Counted from the stretch's first letter, positions 42,430 through 51,641 are shown. The stretch is DNA of 64,000 bases from Streptomyces vinaceus (GCF_008704935.1 NZ_CP023692.1:7045501-7109500); one strand, 5' to 3'. Made by a program: numbers and translations. Notes: generated by a model not told the origin, from the letters alone.

Positions 42430-43617
42430 ATGGACGGTGATCACGGACAATGGCGCCGGTGTCTGCTCGGCGGGGCGGTGTTCGCCGTGTGCATGGCCGG
42501 CACCACGCTGCCGACCCCCCTCTACGGCCTCTACCAGGAGAAGTTCGGTTTCTCCGAGCTCCAGGTGACGATCGTGTACGCCGTGTACGCGTTCGCCGTC
42601 ATCGCGGTCCTGCTGCTGGCGGGGAACGCCTCCGACGTCGTGGGCAGGAAGCCCGTACTCCTGACGGGCCTCGCACTCGCGGCGGCGAGCGCCGGCTGCT
42701 TCCTGTGCGCCACCGCGCTGGGCTGGCTCTACGCGGGCCGGCTGCTGTCGGGCCTGTCCGCCGGCCTGTTCACCGGGGCCGGCACGGCCTACGTCATCGA
42801 GCTCGCGCCGAAGGACGGCTCCTCCCGCGCGACGTTCGTGGCGACGGCCGCCAACATGGGCGGGCTGGGCTGTGGCCCGCTGCTCGCCGGCGTCCTCTCC
42901 CAGTACGCTCCCTGGCCGCTGTACCTGCCGTTCGCCGTGCACCTCGCCCTCGTCGCCGGCTCGGCCGGCGTCCTGCTGCGACTTCCCGAGACGGTACGGG
43001 AGCGACAGTCGCTCGCGGCGGTACGGCCTCAGCGGCCCGCTCTGCCCGCGTCGGTGCGGGCGGTGTTCCTGCCCGCCGCGACCGCCTCGTTCGTGGGGTT
43101 CGCGCTGTTCGGCGTGTTCACCTCGGTCAGCCCGGCCTTCCTCGTCGAATCCCTGGGCGTGCACAACCGGGCCGTGAGCGGGCTGGTCGTCGCGCTGGCC
43201 TTCTTCGCCTCGACGGCCGGACAACTCGCCGTCGGCCGCGTCGGGGTCGGCCGCTCCCTGCCGCTGGGCTGCGCGGCGCTCCTGGCCGGTCTGGCGCTGC
43301 TCGCGGGCGCCCTGTACTGGGACCTGCTGGCCCTGGTGGTGCTGAGCGCGCTCGTCGGCGGCGGCGGGCAGGGCCTCGCCTTCCGCGGGGCGCTCTCCGC
43401 GGTGGCCGGGGCGTCCCCGCCGGACCGGCGCGCGGCGGTCATCTCGATGCTCTTCGTGGTGGCGTACGCGGGTATCTCGGTGCCGGTGATCGGAGTGGGC
43501 GTCCTGACGGGCCCCCTCGGCCTGGAGGGCGCCGGACTGGTGTTCCTCGGCTGTATGACCGCTCTGGTGTCGACCGCGGCCGTCTACCTGCTGCGCCACC
43601 CCGTACGCCAGGCGTAG
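42430..43617 (+). CDS. MFS transporter (12-helix, sugar/drug type)
   Basis: A 395-residue transporter starting at ATG 42430. Motif A is LLLAGNASDVVGRKPVLLTG after helix 2 (Asn in place of the usual Gly), and the second-half counterpart is weak. GTTLPTPLYGLYQEKFGFSE in helix 1 and the loop after it resembles the YcaD/AraJ-like efflux group. Function probably efflux of a small metabolite. Monocistronic; followed by a 12-bp palindrome, CCCCGATCGGGG, at 43652-43663 that may terminate it. Confidence 0.87.
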   Translation: MDGDHGQWRRCLLGGAVFAVCMAGTTLPTPLYGLYQEKFGFSELQVTIVYAVYAFAVIAVLLLAGNASDVVGRKPVLLTGLALAAASAGCFLCATALGWLYAGRLLSGLSAGLFTGAGTAYVIELAPKDGSSRATFVATAANMGGLGCGPLLAGVLSQYAPWPLYLPFAVHLALVAGSAGVLLRLPETVRERQSLAAVRPQRPALPASVRAVFLPAATASFVGFALFGVFTSVSPAFLVESLGVHNRAVSGLVVALAFFASTAGQLAVGRVGVGRSLPLGCAALLAGLALLAGALYWDLLALVVLSALVGGGGQGLAFRGALSAVAGASPPDRRAAVISMLFVVAYAGISVPVIGVGVLTGPLGLEGAGLVFLGCMTALVSTAAVYLLRHPVRQA

Positions 43618-43796
43618 GCCCTGGCCTCGGGATCACGAGGGGCCCGCGTTTCCCCGATCGGGGGATGTGCGGGGCGGGGGCGATTCGTATGCGGCCGTAC
43701 GGCGTTACACGATCTGGAGCTTGATCAGAGCCCCGGCGTGCGCCGGGGCGCGACACGGCCCGTGACCGGATGTCCGGACGCGGGCGAGGGAGCACG

Positions 43797-44747
43797 ATGC
43801 CAGACCTCATCCAGACGTCCACCGGTCGCGAGAGACTTGCCGCGCGCTGCCGCGACGTGTGCGAGGCACCCGTGTTCTCGTTGGCCGTCATGTCCGTAAT
43901 CCTCCTCAACGCCCTGCTGCTGGGTGTGGAGACGTACAGCGGACTGTCCGTGGAGTACCGCGTTCCGCTCCACTCCGCCGAACGGTTCTGCGTCGCGGCG
44001 TTCAGTCTGGAGATGCTGATCCGCCTGGGCGCGCACGCCGACCGGCCGAAAGCATTCTTCCGCGATCCGTGGAACGTGTTCGACCTGCTCGTGGTCTCCT
44101 CGGGCTTCGTCCCGTTCCTGCGGGACAACACCACGCTGCTCCGGCTCCTGCGCCTCGCGCGGGTGCTGCGCACCGCGAAGTTCATGCCGCAGCTGCGGGT
44201 CCTGCTGGTCGCCGTCGGCCGCAGCCTGCCCGGAACGGTCAGCTTCCTGTTCGTGGGCGCCCTGATCCTCTACGTGTACGCGATGATCGGCTGGATCTGC
44301 TTCGCCGGCCACGACCCGGCGCACTACGGCTCCCTCGGCCGGGCCGGGCTGACCCTGTTCCTGCTGATGACGCTGGAGGGCCTGGGCGATGCCGTCCACG
44401 GCGGGCTGGCGGTCTCGCCGTTCAGCATCCTCTACTACGCCTCCTACGTGCTCCTCGCCTCCTTCGTCCTGGTCAACGTGTTGATCGGGGTCGTCCTCAA
44501 CGCCTTGGAGGAGGCGCGCGAGATGGAGGAGGAAGAGAAGCGGGCCGAACGGGCCGCGGCCCGGCGCCTCGCACGGCCCGCAGGGCCGGTGGCCTCGCAG
44601 GAGGCGGACGAACTCCGCCTGCGGATCGCGGCGGTGCGCCGCGCCCTCGACGACGTGGAGGCCCAGCTCGACCCCTCGGGCCCGGCGGCGTCGCCGGTCA
44701 CGGCCGCGTCCCCCTCGCTGGCGGGGGCGCCGGCGGGCGCCCGGTAG
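43797..44747 (+). CDS. single-domain voltage-gated cation channel (bacterial Nav-like)
   Basis: A 316-residue channel starting at ATG 43797 behind GCGAGGGAG. Helices S1-S4 span about residues 25-130; S4 has arginines every third residue, LLRLLRLARVLRTAKFM. The pore region has the selectivity-filter segment TLEGLGDAVHGG, aligning with the TLESW filter of NaChBac-type sodium channels with the key Glu kept but the following Ser-Trp changed to Gly-Leu. S6 (LASFVLVNVLIGVVLNALEE) leads into a Glu/Arg-rich coiled coil (REMEEEEKRAERAAARR) that tetramerises. Ion selectivity is uncertain. No neighbours suggest a pathway. Confidence 0.88.
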   Translation: MPDLIQTSTGRERLAARCRDVCEAPVFSLAVMSVILLNALLLGVETYSGLSVEYRVPLHSAERFCVAAFSLEMLIRLGAHADRPKAFFRDPWNVFDLLVVSSGFVPFLRDNTTLLRLLRLARVLRTAKFMPQLRVLLVAVGRSLPGTVSFLFVGALILYVYAMIGWICFAGHDPAHYGSLGRAGLTLFLLMTLEGLGDAVHGGLAVSPFSILYYASYVLLASFVLVNVLIGVVLNALEEAREMEEEEKRAERAAARRLARPAGPVASQEADELRLRIAAVRRALDDVEAQLDPSGPAASPVTAASPSLAGAPAGAR

Positions 44748-44755
44748 GGGGTGTC

Positions 44756-44773
44756 CGGCCCGGGTTCGGGCCG
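44756..44773. terminator. hairpin between convergent channel and monooxygenase genes
   Basis: CGGCCCG-GGTT-CGGGCCG, seven perfect pairs with a four-base loop, nine bases after the channel stop and 37 bases beyond the monooxygenase stop at 44810. Further GC-rich repeats follow. Confidence 0.55.
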
Positions 44774-44809
44774 TCAGCCGTGCGGGCCCCGGGCCCGAGC
44801 CGCCGGCCG

Positions 44810-45979
44810 TCAGCCGCGCCGCTGCCATTCCTCCGCCAGCAGGCGGTAGGAGTGCACCCGGTCCGCGTGCCCGTGGGTGATCGTCGTGATCAGCAGCTCG
44901 TCGGCGCCCGTCGCGTCCCGCAGCCGTTCCAGGTGGTCGGCGACGGTGCGGGGCGAGCCCACGAACTGCGTGTCCACCCGGTCGGCGACCAGCTTCCCGT
45001 CCTCCCGCGACCAGGGCAGGTCCCGCGCCTCGGCCGGCGTGGGGTACGGGATCGCGCCCTCGGCCGTACGGATGCTGCGCACCCAGGGCGCGTACCCGGT
45101 CGCCAGCTCGCGGGCCGTCGCGTCGTCCTCCGCGACCACCACGTCGGCGGAGACCGTCAGGTACGGCCGGTCCAGCTCGGCGGAGGGCTTGAAGGCGGCC
45201 CGGTACCCCTCGGCGGCCTCCAGTACGGTGGCCGGGCTGACGTGGTAGTTCGCCGCGAAGCGCAGCCCGTTGCGGCCCGCCGTCTCCGCGCTCACCCCAC
45301 CGCTGCTGCCCAGGATCCACACCTGTAGGTCGGCTCCCTCGCCGGGAACGGCGTGCGCCTCCACGCCCTCCGCCGTGCGGTACTCCCCGCGCAGCAGCGC
45401 GAGGACGTCGTCCACCTGCTCGGAGTAGTCCTGCGGCTGCGCGCCGGGCAGGTTGAGCAGCTTCTGCTGGAGCGCCACCCGGGGATGGCCCAGCAGGTGG
45501 GCGAAGGAGAACCGGTCCGGGATGCGCAGCCCGTTCGGGGTGCGGCCGTCGACGACCGGGGTGGCCGGGACGACCGGCTCGGACGGCGCCGCGCCCTCGC
45601 CCCCGCTCTCGTCCTCCGCCGGGCGGCGGCGCTGCGGCGGCCCCGCCGAGCGGCCCAGCCCCAGGTCCAGTCGGCCGGGGTGCAGCGCGTCGATGAGGCC
45701 GAACTCCTCCACCGTGGACAGCGCCGTGCGGTGCCCGAGCTGGACGGCGCCCGAGCCGATCCGGATGGTGCTGGTGGCGGAGGCGGTCAGGGCCAGGACC
45801 ACCGCCGGGGAGGTTCCGGCGACGCCCGGATTGAGGTGGTGTTCGGCGAACCAGTAGCGCGCGTAGCCGAACTCCTCGGTACGGCGCGCCAGGTCGATGC
45901 TGTGGGCGAGGGCCTCGGCCGCGGTCGAGCCGGACGAGACCGGCACGAGGTCGAGGACCCCGAGGGGGATGGGGGACAT
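44810..45979 (-). CDS. LLM-class flavin-dependent monooxygenase (luciferase-like)
   Basis: A 389-residue luciferase-fold protein with the start IPLGVLDLVPVSSGSTAAEA then YARYWFAEHHLNPGVAGTSP, typical of the MsnO8/alkanal-monooxygenase-like group that uses FMNH2 and O2. An Arg/Glu/Pro-rich insertion follows GLGRSAGPPQRRRP. Last gene of the monooxygenase set, 11 bases after the preceding gene. In the context of two sulfur-type ABC importers, oxidation of an organosulfur compound to release sulfite is the most likely role; the substrate is not visible in the sequence. Confidence 0.88.
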   Translation of the reverse strand: MSPIPLGVLDLVPVSSGSTAAEALAHSIDLARRTEEFGYARYWFAEHHLNPGVAGTSPAVVLALTASATSTIRIGSGAVQLGHRTALSTVEEFGLIDALHPGRLDLGLGRSAGPPQRRRPAEDESGGEGAAPSEPVVPATPVVDGRTPNGLRIPDRFSFAHLLGHPRVALQQKLLNLPGAQPQDYSEQVDDVLALLRGEYRTAEGVEAHAVPGEGADLQVWILGSSGGVSAETAGRNGLRFAANYHVSPATVLEAAEGYRAAFKPSAELDRPYLTVSADVVVAEDDATARELATGYAPWVRSIRTAEGAIPYPTPAEARDLPWSREDGKLVADRVDTQFVGSPRTVADHLERLRDATGADELLITTITHGHADRVHSYRLLAEEWQRRG

Positions 45980-45990
45980 GACCTGGCTCC

Positions 45991-47037
45991 TTACAGTTCG
46001 GGGAAGGACGGGTCGGGTATCTCCCGGCGCAGCACCGGGGCGATCTCCGACTGGAAGAGTTCGAGCGAGGCCTGGTGCTCCGCCTCGGGCAGCCCACCCG
46101 CCTCGGCCTGGAGGTGCAAGACGGTGTGGCCGAACTGCGCGTGGTAGCGGTGCACCTTCTCGATCACCTGCTGGGGACTGCCGATCAGCGCCGAGCTGCG
46201 CTCGACGAAGTCCTCCAGGGTGGCGAAGACCGGCTCCACGCCCTGCGCGCGGTGCGCCGCCAGGTACCGGGCGAAGGCCGGCCGGTACGCGGCCACGGCC
46301 TGCTGCGAGGTGCGCGCCGCGTGGTAGCCGGCCGTGCCCGCGCCGACGACGGCACGGGCCGGATCGTGCCCGTAGTGCTCCCAGCGCTCCCGGTAGTGGC
46401 GGACCAGCTCCGCGTACGGGCCGATGGGATGGGTGACGTTCGCCGAGAACAGCGGATCCCCGTAGCGCGCCGCCAGGTCCACCGATTCCCGGCTCGTCGC
46501 GCTGCCGTGCCACACGCGCAGGGTGCGCTGGTACGGCCGCGGCAGCACCTCGGCGCCGGCCAGGGCGGGGCGGAAGCGCGGCTCTGCGCTGACCTTGTCC
46601 TCGCGCCAGATCCGCCGGAACAGCTCGTAGCTCTCGGAGTTGCGCTCCCACTGGTCTTCGGGGGTCACGTGGAACAGCTCGCGCTGCGCCGTACCGTTCC
46701 CCTTGCCGATCATGAGTTCCAGGCGGCCGTCGCAGAGGTGGTCCAGGGTCGCGTAGTCCTCGTACGCCCGCACCGGGTCCAGCAGGCTCAGGGTGGTGAC
46801 GGCGGTGAACAGGCGGATCCGCCGGGTCAGCGCCGCGATGTGGCCGAGCACCACGGGCGGCGAGGACGACAGGAACGGCCGCTCGTGGCGCTCGCCCACG
46901 CCGAACCCGTCGAAACCGAGCTCCTCCGCGCGCAGCGCGCTCGCGACGACCTCCCGGAACCGCTCCCGGACGGGGGGTGCGGCGCCCGTCACCGGGTCCG
47001 CGCCGTCGGTGATCAGGGTGATGGCGAGGAACTTCAC
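45991..47037 (-). CDS. LLM-class flavin-dependent monooxygenase
   Basis: A 348-residue luciferase-like protein. GTG 47037 overlaps the stop of the upstream gene (GTGA). Landmarks: MKFLAITLITDGADPVTGAA, GFDGFGVGERHERPFLSSSP (catalytic His region), LDHLCDGRLELMIGKGNGTA and TLRVWHGSATSRESVDLAAR. It belongs to the bacterial luciferase alpha/beta-like group rather than the NtaA group. The tight coupling to the NtaA/DszA-like enzyme suggests a two-step oxidation of the same substrate. Confidence 0.88.
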   Translation of the reverse strand: MKFLAITLITDGADPVTGAAPPVRERFREVVASALRAEELGFDGFGVGERHERPFLSSSPPVVLGHIAALTRRIRLFTAVTTLSLLDPVRAYEDYATLDHLCDGRLELMIGKGNGTAQRELFHVTPEDQWERNSESYELFRRIWREDKVSAEPRFRPALAGAEVLPRPYQRTLRVWHGSATSRESVDLAARYGDPLFSANVTHPIGPYAELVRHYRERWEHYGHDPARAVVGAGTAGYHAARTSQQAVAAYRPAFARYLAAHRAQGVEPVFATLEDFVERSSALIGSPQQVIEKVHRYHAQFGHTVLHLQAEAGGLPEAEHQASLELFQSEIAPVLRREIPDPSFPEL

Positions 47038-48413
47038 GAGGCCGCCGCCCGTCGGCCGGAGGCCGCCCGCGGCGCCGCGAGGCCGAGGTGGTCGCGCAAG
47101 GTGGTGCCCTCGTACGCGGTGCGGAACACCCCCCGTTCCTGGAGCAGCGGGACGACGGTGTCGGCGAAGGCGTCCAGGCCGCCCGGGGTGATGTGCGGGA
47201 CCAGGATGAAGCCGTCGGCCGCGTCGGCCTGGACCAGCGTATCGATCTGCTCGGCGACGGTCGCGGCCGAGCCGACGAAGGTCTGGCCGGAGGTGGTGGC
47301 GATGACCAGTTCCCGGATCGAGAGGTTCTTGGCCTCGGCGAGCGCGCGCCACTGCCGGGCGGTCTCCAGCGGGTCGCGGAACTGGCGCACGCTCGCCCGG
47401 CCGAGGGCGATGGTGTTCTCGCCGGTCTCCGGAGCGATGTCGGGCAGGGGACCGTCGGGGTCGTAGCCGGACAGGTCCCGGTTCCAGACGTGTTCGAGGT
47501 ATTTGATCGCGGTCTGCCCGCTGACCTGGAGGCGGCGCACCTCGTGAGCGGCCTCGTGGGCCTCGGCGTCCGTGTCGCCGAGGATGAAGGTGGCCGCGGG
47601 CAGGATCTTCAACTCGTCCTGCGTACGCCCGTACTTCGCCAGGCGGCGCTTGACGTCGGCGTAGAACGCCCGCCCCTCGTCGAGGGTCCCGTACCGGCCG
47701 AAGATCGCGTCGGCGTCGGAGGCGGCGAACTCGCGGCCCTCGTCGGAGTCACCGGCCTGGAAGATCACCGGGCGGCCCTGCGGGCTGCGCGGCACGTTGA
47801 ACCGGCCCTCGATGTCGAACTGCGGGCCCTTGTGGGCGAAGGCGCCGGCCCGGGCGTCGCGCAGGAAGGTCCCGGATCCGGCGTCGGCGACGATCTCGCC
47901 GCCGTCCCAGGAGTCGAACAGCTCGTGCGCGGTGGCCAGGAACTCCTTGGCCCGGCCGTAGCGCTCCTCGCGGGGCAGGAAGCCCCCGCGCCGGAAGTTC
48001 TCGCCGGTGAACGCGTCCCAGGAGGTGACCACGTTCCAGGCGGCCCGCCCGTCCGACAGGTGGTCCAGGGAGGCGAACTGGCGGGCCACCTCGTAGGGCT
48101 CGTTGAAGGTGGAGTTGATGGTGCCGGTCAGCCCCAGGCGGTCGGTGACGGCCGCGAGGGCGGCCAGTACGGTGAAGGTGTCGGGCCGCCCGACGACGTC
48201 CAGATCGTAGATCTCCCCGCCCTGTTCCCGCAGGCGCAGCCCCTCGGCGAGGAAGAGGAAGTCGAACTTGGCGCGCTCCGCGGTCCGGGCGAAGTGGACG
48301 AAGGAGTCGAAGTCGATGTGGCTGCCGGCCGCCGGGTCGCTCCAGACGGTCGTGTTGTTGACGCCCGGGAAGTGGGCCGCGAGATGGACCTGCTTGAGCG
48401 GCTTGGTGGTCAT
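47034..48413 (-). CDS. NtaA/SnaA/DszA-family flavin monooxygenase
   Basis: A 459-residue enzyme starting at ATG 48413 behind AAGGAAG. Signature stretches are HLAAHFPGVNNTTVWSDPAA, FDFLFLAEGLRLREQGGEIY, ASLDHLSDGRAAWNVVTSWD and GRPVIFQAGDSDEGREFAAS. Relatives oxidise nitrilotriacetate, dibenzothiophene sulfone or EDTA using FMNH2 from a separate reductase. Here it probably desulfurises a sulfone or sulfonate. It is followed by an overlapping LLM gene and preceded, 46 bases away, by another NtaA-like gene. No flavin reductase is visible in the island. Confidence 0.92.
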   Translation of the reverse strand: MTTKPLKQVHLAAHFPGVNNTTVWSDPAAGSHIDFDSFVHFARTAERAKFDFLFLAEGLRLREQGGEIYDLDVVGRPDTFTVLAALAAVTDRLGLTGTINSTFNEPYEVARQFASLDHLSDGRAAWNVVTSWDAFTGENFRRGGFLPREERYGRAKEFLATAHELFDSWDGGEIVADAGSGTFLRDARAGAFAHKGPQFDIEGRFNVPRSPQGRPVIFQAGDSDEGREFAASDADAIFGRYGTLDEGRAFYADVKRRLAKYGRTQDELKILPAATFILGDTDAEAHEAAHEVRRLQVSGQTAIKYLEHVWNRDLSGYDPDGPLPDIAPETGENTIALGRASVRQFRDPLETARQWRALAEAKNLSIRELVIATTSGQTFVGSAATVAEQIDTLVQADAADGFILVPHITPGGLDAFADTVVPLLQERGVFRTAYEGTTLRDHLGLAAPRAASGRRAAAS

Positions 48414-48459
48414 GTTCTTCCTTCGGAGGCGGGGCGGGGCGGGCGGGCTGGGGCGTGCT

Positions 48460-49644
48460 TCAGGCGGCCGGGAACGGGGCCGCGGCATAGCGGTTGGCCG
48501 GCCGGCCGAGCCCCAGCAGCCCGCGCAGGGTGTCCGCCTCGTACTCCCGGCGGAACAGGGCCCGCCGCTGGAGCTCCGGCACCAGGGCGCGGGTGATGGC
48601 GGGCAGGTCGTGGGCGATGACCGCCGGTCGCAGCAGGAAGCCCGACAGGCCCGCCTCCCGGCGCTCCTGGAGCAGCTCCGCCAACTGCCCCGCGGTACCG
48701 GTGAACACGGAGGTGTCGCCGTCGAACGGCTCGCGCGCGGCCTCGTCGAGGCGGCCGCGGCGCTCGGCCGCCGCCCCGGCGCTCTCGTCGAGGAACACGG
48801 TCAGCTCGCCGAAGAGGTGCAGCGGCCGCTCGGCGAGCCCCGCCGAGGCCCGGAGCCCGCGGACGGCGGTCACGGCCGCGCGCGTCTCCGCGGTGTCACG
48901 GGCCACCAGGTGCCCGATGTCGGCGGACCGCGCGATGAGCCCGTACGCCGCGCTGTCGGCGGCGCGCGCGCTCACCAGGGGCTGCCCCTGGGGCGGGCGC
49001 GGGGTGATGGACGGGCCCCGCACGCTGAAGTGGCGGCCCTCGAAGTCGATGTGGTGGATCTTGCCGCGGTCCACGAACCGGCCCGTGGCCACGTCGCGGA
49101 TCTCCGCGTCGTCCTCCCAGCTGTCCCACAGGCGCCGCACGACCTCGACGTGGTCCACGGCCTCCTCGTACAGCTCCTCCTCCGCGAGCGGCCCCGGGCG
49201 CCGACCGAAGTGCCGCTCCTCGTACGGGAGTCCGGACACCTGTACGTGCAGTCCGGCGCGGCCGCGGCTGACGTGGTCGAGGGTGGCCACGGCCTTGGAG
49301 ATGTGGAAGGGCTCGGTATGGGTGGCGGTCACGGCGGCCACGAGCCCGATGCGGCGGGTCAGCGGCGCCACCCGGGCGGCGGTGAGGACCGCGTCGAGCC
49401 GGCCGCGGACCCGGTCGGTGCGCTCGTCGTGGCCGGCGGGGGAGGAGGACTGGAGGGTGAGCCCGTCCTCGAAGGCGACGTAGTCGAGGAGCCCGGCCTC
49501 GGCCTCCGCGACGAGGCCGGCCCAGTAGCGGGCGGTGAACAGCTCGGCGGGCCGCGCCCCCGGCTCGCGCCAGGCGGCCGGGTGCCGGCCCGCGCCGTCC
49601 AGCGAGACGGCGAGGTGCAGAGGTGCGGAATGGGAAACGGGCAT
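48460..49644 (-). CDS. NtaA-like LLM flavin monooxygenase
   Basis: A 394-residue member of the NtaA/SnaA-like group, with SAPLHLAVSLDGAGRHPAAW at the start, LLDYVAFEDGLTLQSSSPAG, VATLDHVSRGRAGLHVQVSG and SITPRPPQGQPLVSARAADS. First gene of a four-gene monooxygenase block; a promoter-like TTGAAC/TAGCGT pair lies 89-117 bases upstream. The start MPVSHSA has AGGAAGG about twelve bases upstream. Probably an organosulfur oxygenase by context. Confidence 0.88.
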   Translation of the reverse strand: MPVSHSAPLHLAVSLDGAGRHPAAWREPGARPAELFTARYWAGLVAEAEAGLLDYVAFEDGLTLQSSSPAGHDERTDRVRGRLDAVLTAARVAPLTRRIGLVAAVTATHTEPFHISKAVATLDHVSRGRAGLHVQVSGLPYEERHFGRRPGPLAEEELYEEAVDHVEVVRRLWDSWEDDAEIRDVATGRFVDRGKIHHIDFEGRHFSVRGPSITPRPPQGQPLVSARAADSAAYGLIARSADIGHLVARDTAETRAAVTAVRGLRASAGLAERPLHLFGELTVFLDESAGAAAERRGRLDEAAREPFDGDTSVFTGTAGQLAELLQERREAGLSGFLLRPAVIAHDLPAITRALVPELQRRALFRREYEADTLRGLLGLGRPANRYAAAPFPAA

Positions 49645-49732
49645 GCTGAATTGCGCCTTCCTGACCGGCGTGCGGAAAGAGGGGCCGATGCGGGATGGGC
49701 GAATTCAACCCGTCATCAAAATCTTTCGAAAA

Positions 49733-49761
49733 ACGCTACGCCGGGCGGCTGTGCCGTTCAA
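49733..49761 (-). promoter_or_regulatory. sigma-70-like promoter of the monooxygenase block
   Basis: On the minus strand TTGAAC (49761-49756), a 17-base spacer and TAGCGT (49738-49733). It lies in a conspicuously AT-rich island between the GNAT gene and the first monooxygenase, predicting a leader of about 80 bases that includes a three-codon minigene, ATG-ACG-GGT-TGA. Confidence 0.5.
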
Positions 49762-49772
49762 TGGCAGGAACA

Positions 49773-50531
49773 TTAAGAGAATTTGGCGGTCGTGTTGCCC
49801 GGTCCGCCCCGCCCGCCCGGTGCCCGTACGGCCATGAACGAGGGCCGCCTGCGCAGGGTGAAGCCGATCGACTCGTAGAGCCGGATCGCAGCGGTGTTGC
49901 TCGCGGCCGTGTGCAGGAAGGGGGTCTCGCCCCGCTCCCGGATGCCCGCCGCCACGGCGCGGACCAGCCGCGTCGCCAGGCCCTGCCCCCGGTGCTCGGG
50001 ATGGGTGCAGACCGCGCTGATCTCGGTCCACCCGGGCGGCCGCAGCCGCTCTCCCGCCATCGCCACCAGCCGGCCGCGGTCGCGGATGCCCAGGTACGTG
50101 CCCAGCTCGACGGTGCGGGGCAGGAACGGCCCGGGCTTCGTCAGCGCGATCAGGGCGAGGATCTCCGGAACGTCCGCCGGGCCCAGTCCGACCGCCTCCG
50201 GCGCGGCCTCGGCGCGCACGGCGGTGTCGACGAGTTGGACCCCGGGAACGGCGCCGACCGTCTCCCACCCCTCGGGCGGGTTCAGCACTCCGGCCAGCGG
50301 CGCCGTCCCGCCCTCGCCGACCAGCGCCCGCAGGTCTTCCCAGGAGCGGGGGTCGGCCGGGTCCGCGAGGGCGGCCCAGGGCGAGACGTCCGGGTGGTAG
50401 CGGGCGGCGCGCGGGGCGCCGGGCCCGCCCCCGCCGGGGTGCTCGGCGAAGGCGGCGTGCGCGCCCCGCAGCGCCGCCCAGGCGGGGTTGTCCAGGACGT
50501 GCGGGCCTTCGGGGCCGGTCACGGCGCTCAC
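49773..50531 (-). CDS. GNAT-family N-acetyltransferase
   Basis: A 252-residue acetyltransferase. GTG 50531 overlaps the stop of the binding-protein gene (GTGA). The N-terminal 125 residues are a variable domain; the C-terminal FR47/GNAT domain contains ISAVCTHPEHRGQGLATRLV, with acetyl-CoA-binding Arg-Gly-Gln-Gly-Leu, and ASNTAAIRLYESIGFTLRRR. Coupling to an importer for sulfur or amino-acid-like solutes suggests it acetylates the imported compound, perhaps a cysteine derivative as in S-substituted-cysteine salvage; that is inference. Confidence 0.87.
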   Translation of the reverse strand: MSAVTGPEGPHVLDNPAWAALRGAHAAFAEHPGGGGPGAPRAARYHPDVSPWAALADPADPRSWEDLRALVGEGGTAPLAGVLNPPEGWETVGAVPGVQLVDTAVRAEAAPEAVGLGPADVPEILALIALTKPGPFLPRTVELGTYLGIRDRGRLVAMAGERLRPPGWTEISAVCTHPEHRGQGLATRLVRAVAAGIRERGETPFLHTAASNTAAIRLYESIGFTLRRRPSFMAVRAPGGRGGPGNTTAKFS

Positions 50532-51547
50532 GAGTTGGTCAGCGGCAGGCCGGGCGGGTTCACCTCGGAGGCGGTGACGGCCTCGTTGGAGAGGTTCCAC
50601 GCCTCCAGCAGCCTCCCGTACTGGCCGTCCTTGATCAGGTGGTTGAGGGTCTCGGCCACCGGCTTCGCCAGTCCGCTGTCCTTCTTGGCCGTCGCGGCGA
50701 TGAGCCCCTGGAGCGACTCGCCCGCACCCGAGAAGGAGCCGGCGTTACGGGTGGGCGTGCCGGTGCTCGCAGTCTGGGTGATGTGGTAGGCGATCGACGG
50801 GTTGGGCCCGAAGTTGGCGTCGATCTTCTTGCCGCTCAGCGCGAGCGCGACGCTGTTGGCGTCGGGGAAGTACTTGACCGTGATGTCCTTGCCCTCGGCC
50901 TGGAGCTTCTTCTGCCACTCCAGCAGGATCTTCTCCTGGTTGGTGCCGGCGCTGACCGCGACGGTCCTGCCGGCGAGGTTGCGGTAGTCGCCCCCGAAGT
51001 TCCAGGGGTTGTCCTTGAGGACCTCGAAGGCCAGGTTGTCCTGCCGGTACGAGGCGAACTCGTACTTCTTCTTCCGCTCCTCGGTGACGGTGACGTTGGT
51101 GAACGCCACGTCGACCTTGCCGCTGTCGACCCCGATGAAGAGGTTCTCCCAGGTGGAGTTCTTCACGACGGGCTTGAGGCCGAGCGTGGCGGCCACCAGC
51201 CGGCCGAGGTCCGGCTCCGCGCCGGTCAGCGTCTTCTGGTCGGTGCCGACGTACGCGAGGGGCGGGAAGCCGGCGGGCAGCGCGCCGACCCCGATGACCA
51301 GCTCGCCGCGGTCGCGTACCTCCGCCGGCAGCTGGGCGCGGAGCGACTCGACGACCGGGACGCTCAGTTCGGCCTGCCGGGCGGCGCCGTTGGAGACCGC
51401 GCCGACGGTGACCTTGCCGGAGGACGCGGCCCCCGTCGCCTCGGCGTCGCCGCCGCACCCGGTCAGGGCGGTGGAGAGGGCGACGGCGGCGGCCGCGGCG
51501 CCGAAGCCGCGGACGAGTCTCGGACTCAGGGAGGGGCGGCGCAGCAT
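50528..51547 (-). CDS. ABC transporter substrate-binding lipoprotein (family 3)
   Basis: A 339-residue lipoprotein. The signal peptide ends in lipobox LTGC near residue 31. The mature part is a family-3 amino-acid-type binding protein (RGELVIGVGALPAGFPPLAY, TGAEPDLGRLVAATLGLKPV, VDVAFTNVTVTEERKKKYEF). Family relatives bind cystine, S-methylcysteine-type or other polar amino acids. It lies 94 bases after its ATPase gene and overlaps the GNAT gene, forming an import/acetylation unit. Confidence 0.92.
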   Translation of the reverse strand: MLRRPSLSPRLVRGFGAAAAAVALSTALTGCGGDAEATGAASSGKVTVGAVSNGAARQAELSVPVVESLRAQLPAEVRDRGELVIGVGALPAGFPPLAYVGTDQKTLTGAEPDLGRLVAATLGLKPVVKNSTWENLFIGVDSGKVDVAFTNVTVTEERKKKYEFASYRQDNLAFEVLKDNPWNFGGDYRNLAGRTVAVSAGTNQEKILLEWQKKLQAEGKDITVKYFPDANSVALALSGKKIDANFGPNPSIAYHITQTASTGTPTRNAGSFSGAGESLQGLIAATAKKDSGLAKPVAETLNHLIKDGQYGRLLEAWNLSNEAVTASEVNPPGLPLTNS

Positions 51548-51641
51548 GGTGATGGTGCCTTTCTGATCAGGGGAACAGCGGGAGACGGGGAACGGCGGGA
51601 GAAAGGGAACAGGGGAGACGGGTACGGCGGCGGGCGGGTGC

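Noticed and set aside
43652..43663. CCCCGATCGGGG palindrome as a strong operator of the channel gene
   Set aside because: Short, self-complementary GC words are common here and it also fits a weak terminator of the MFS gene; not enough to call an operator.
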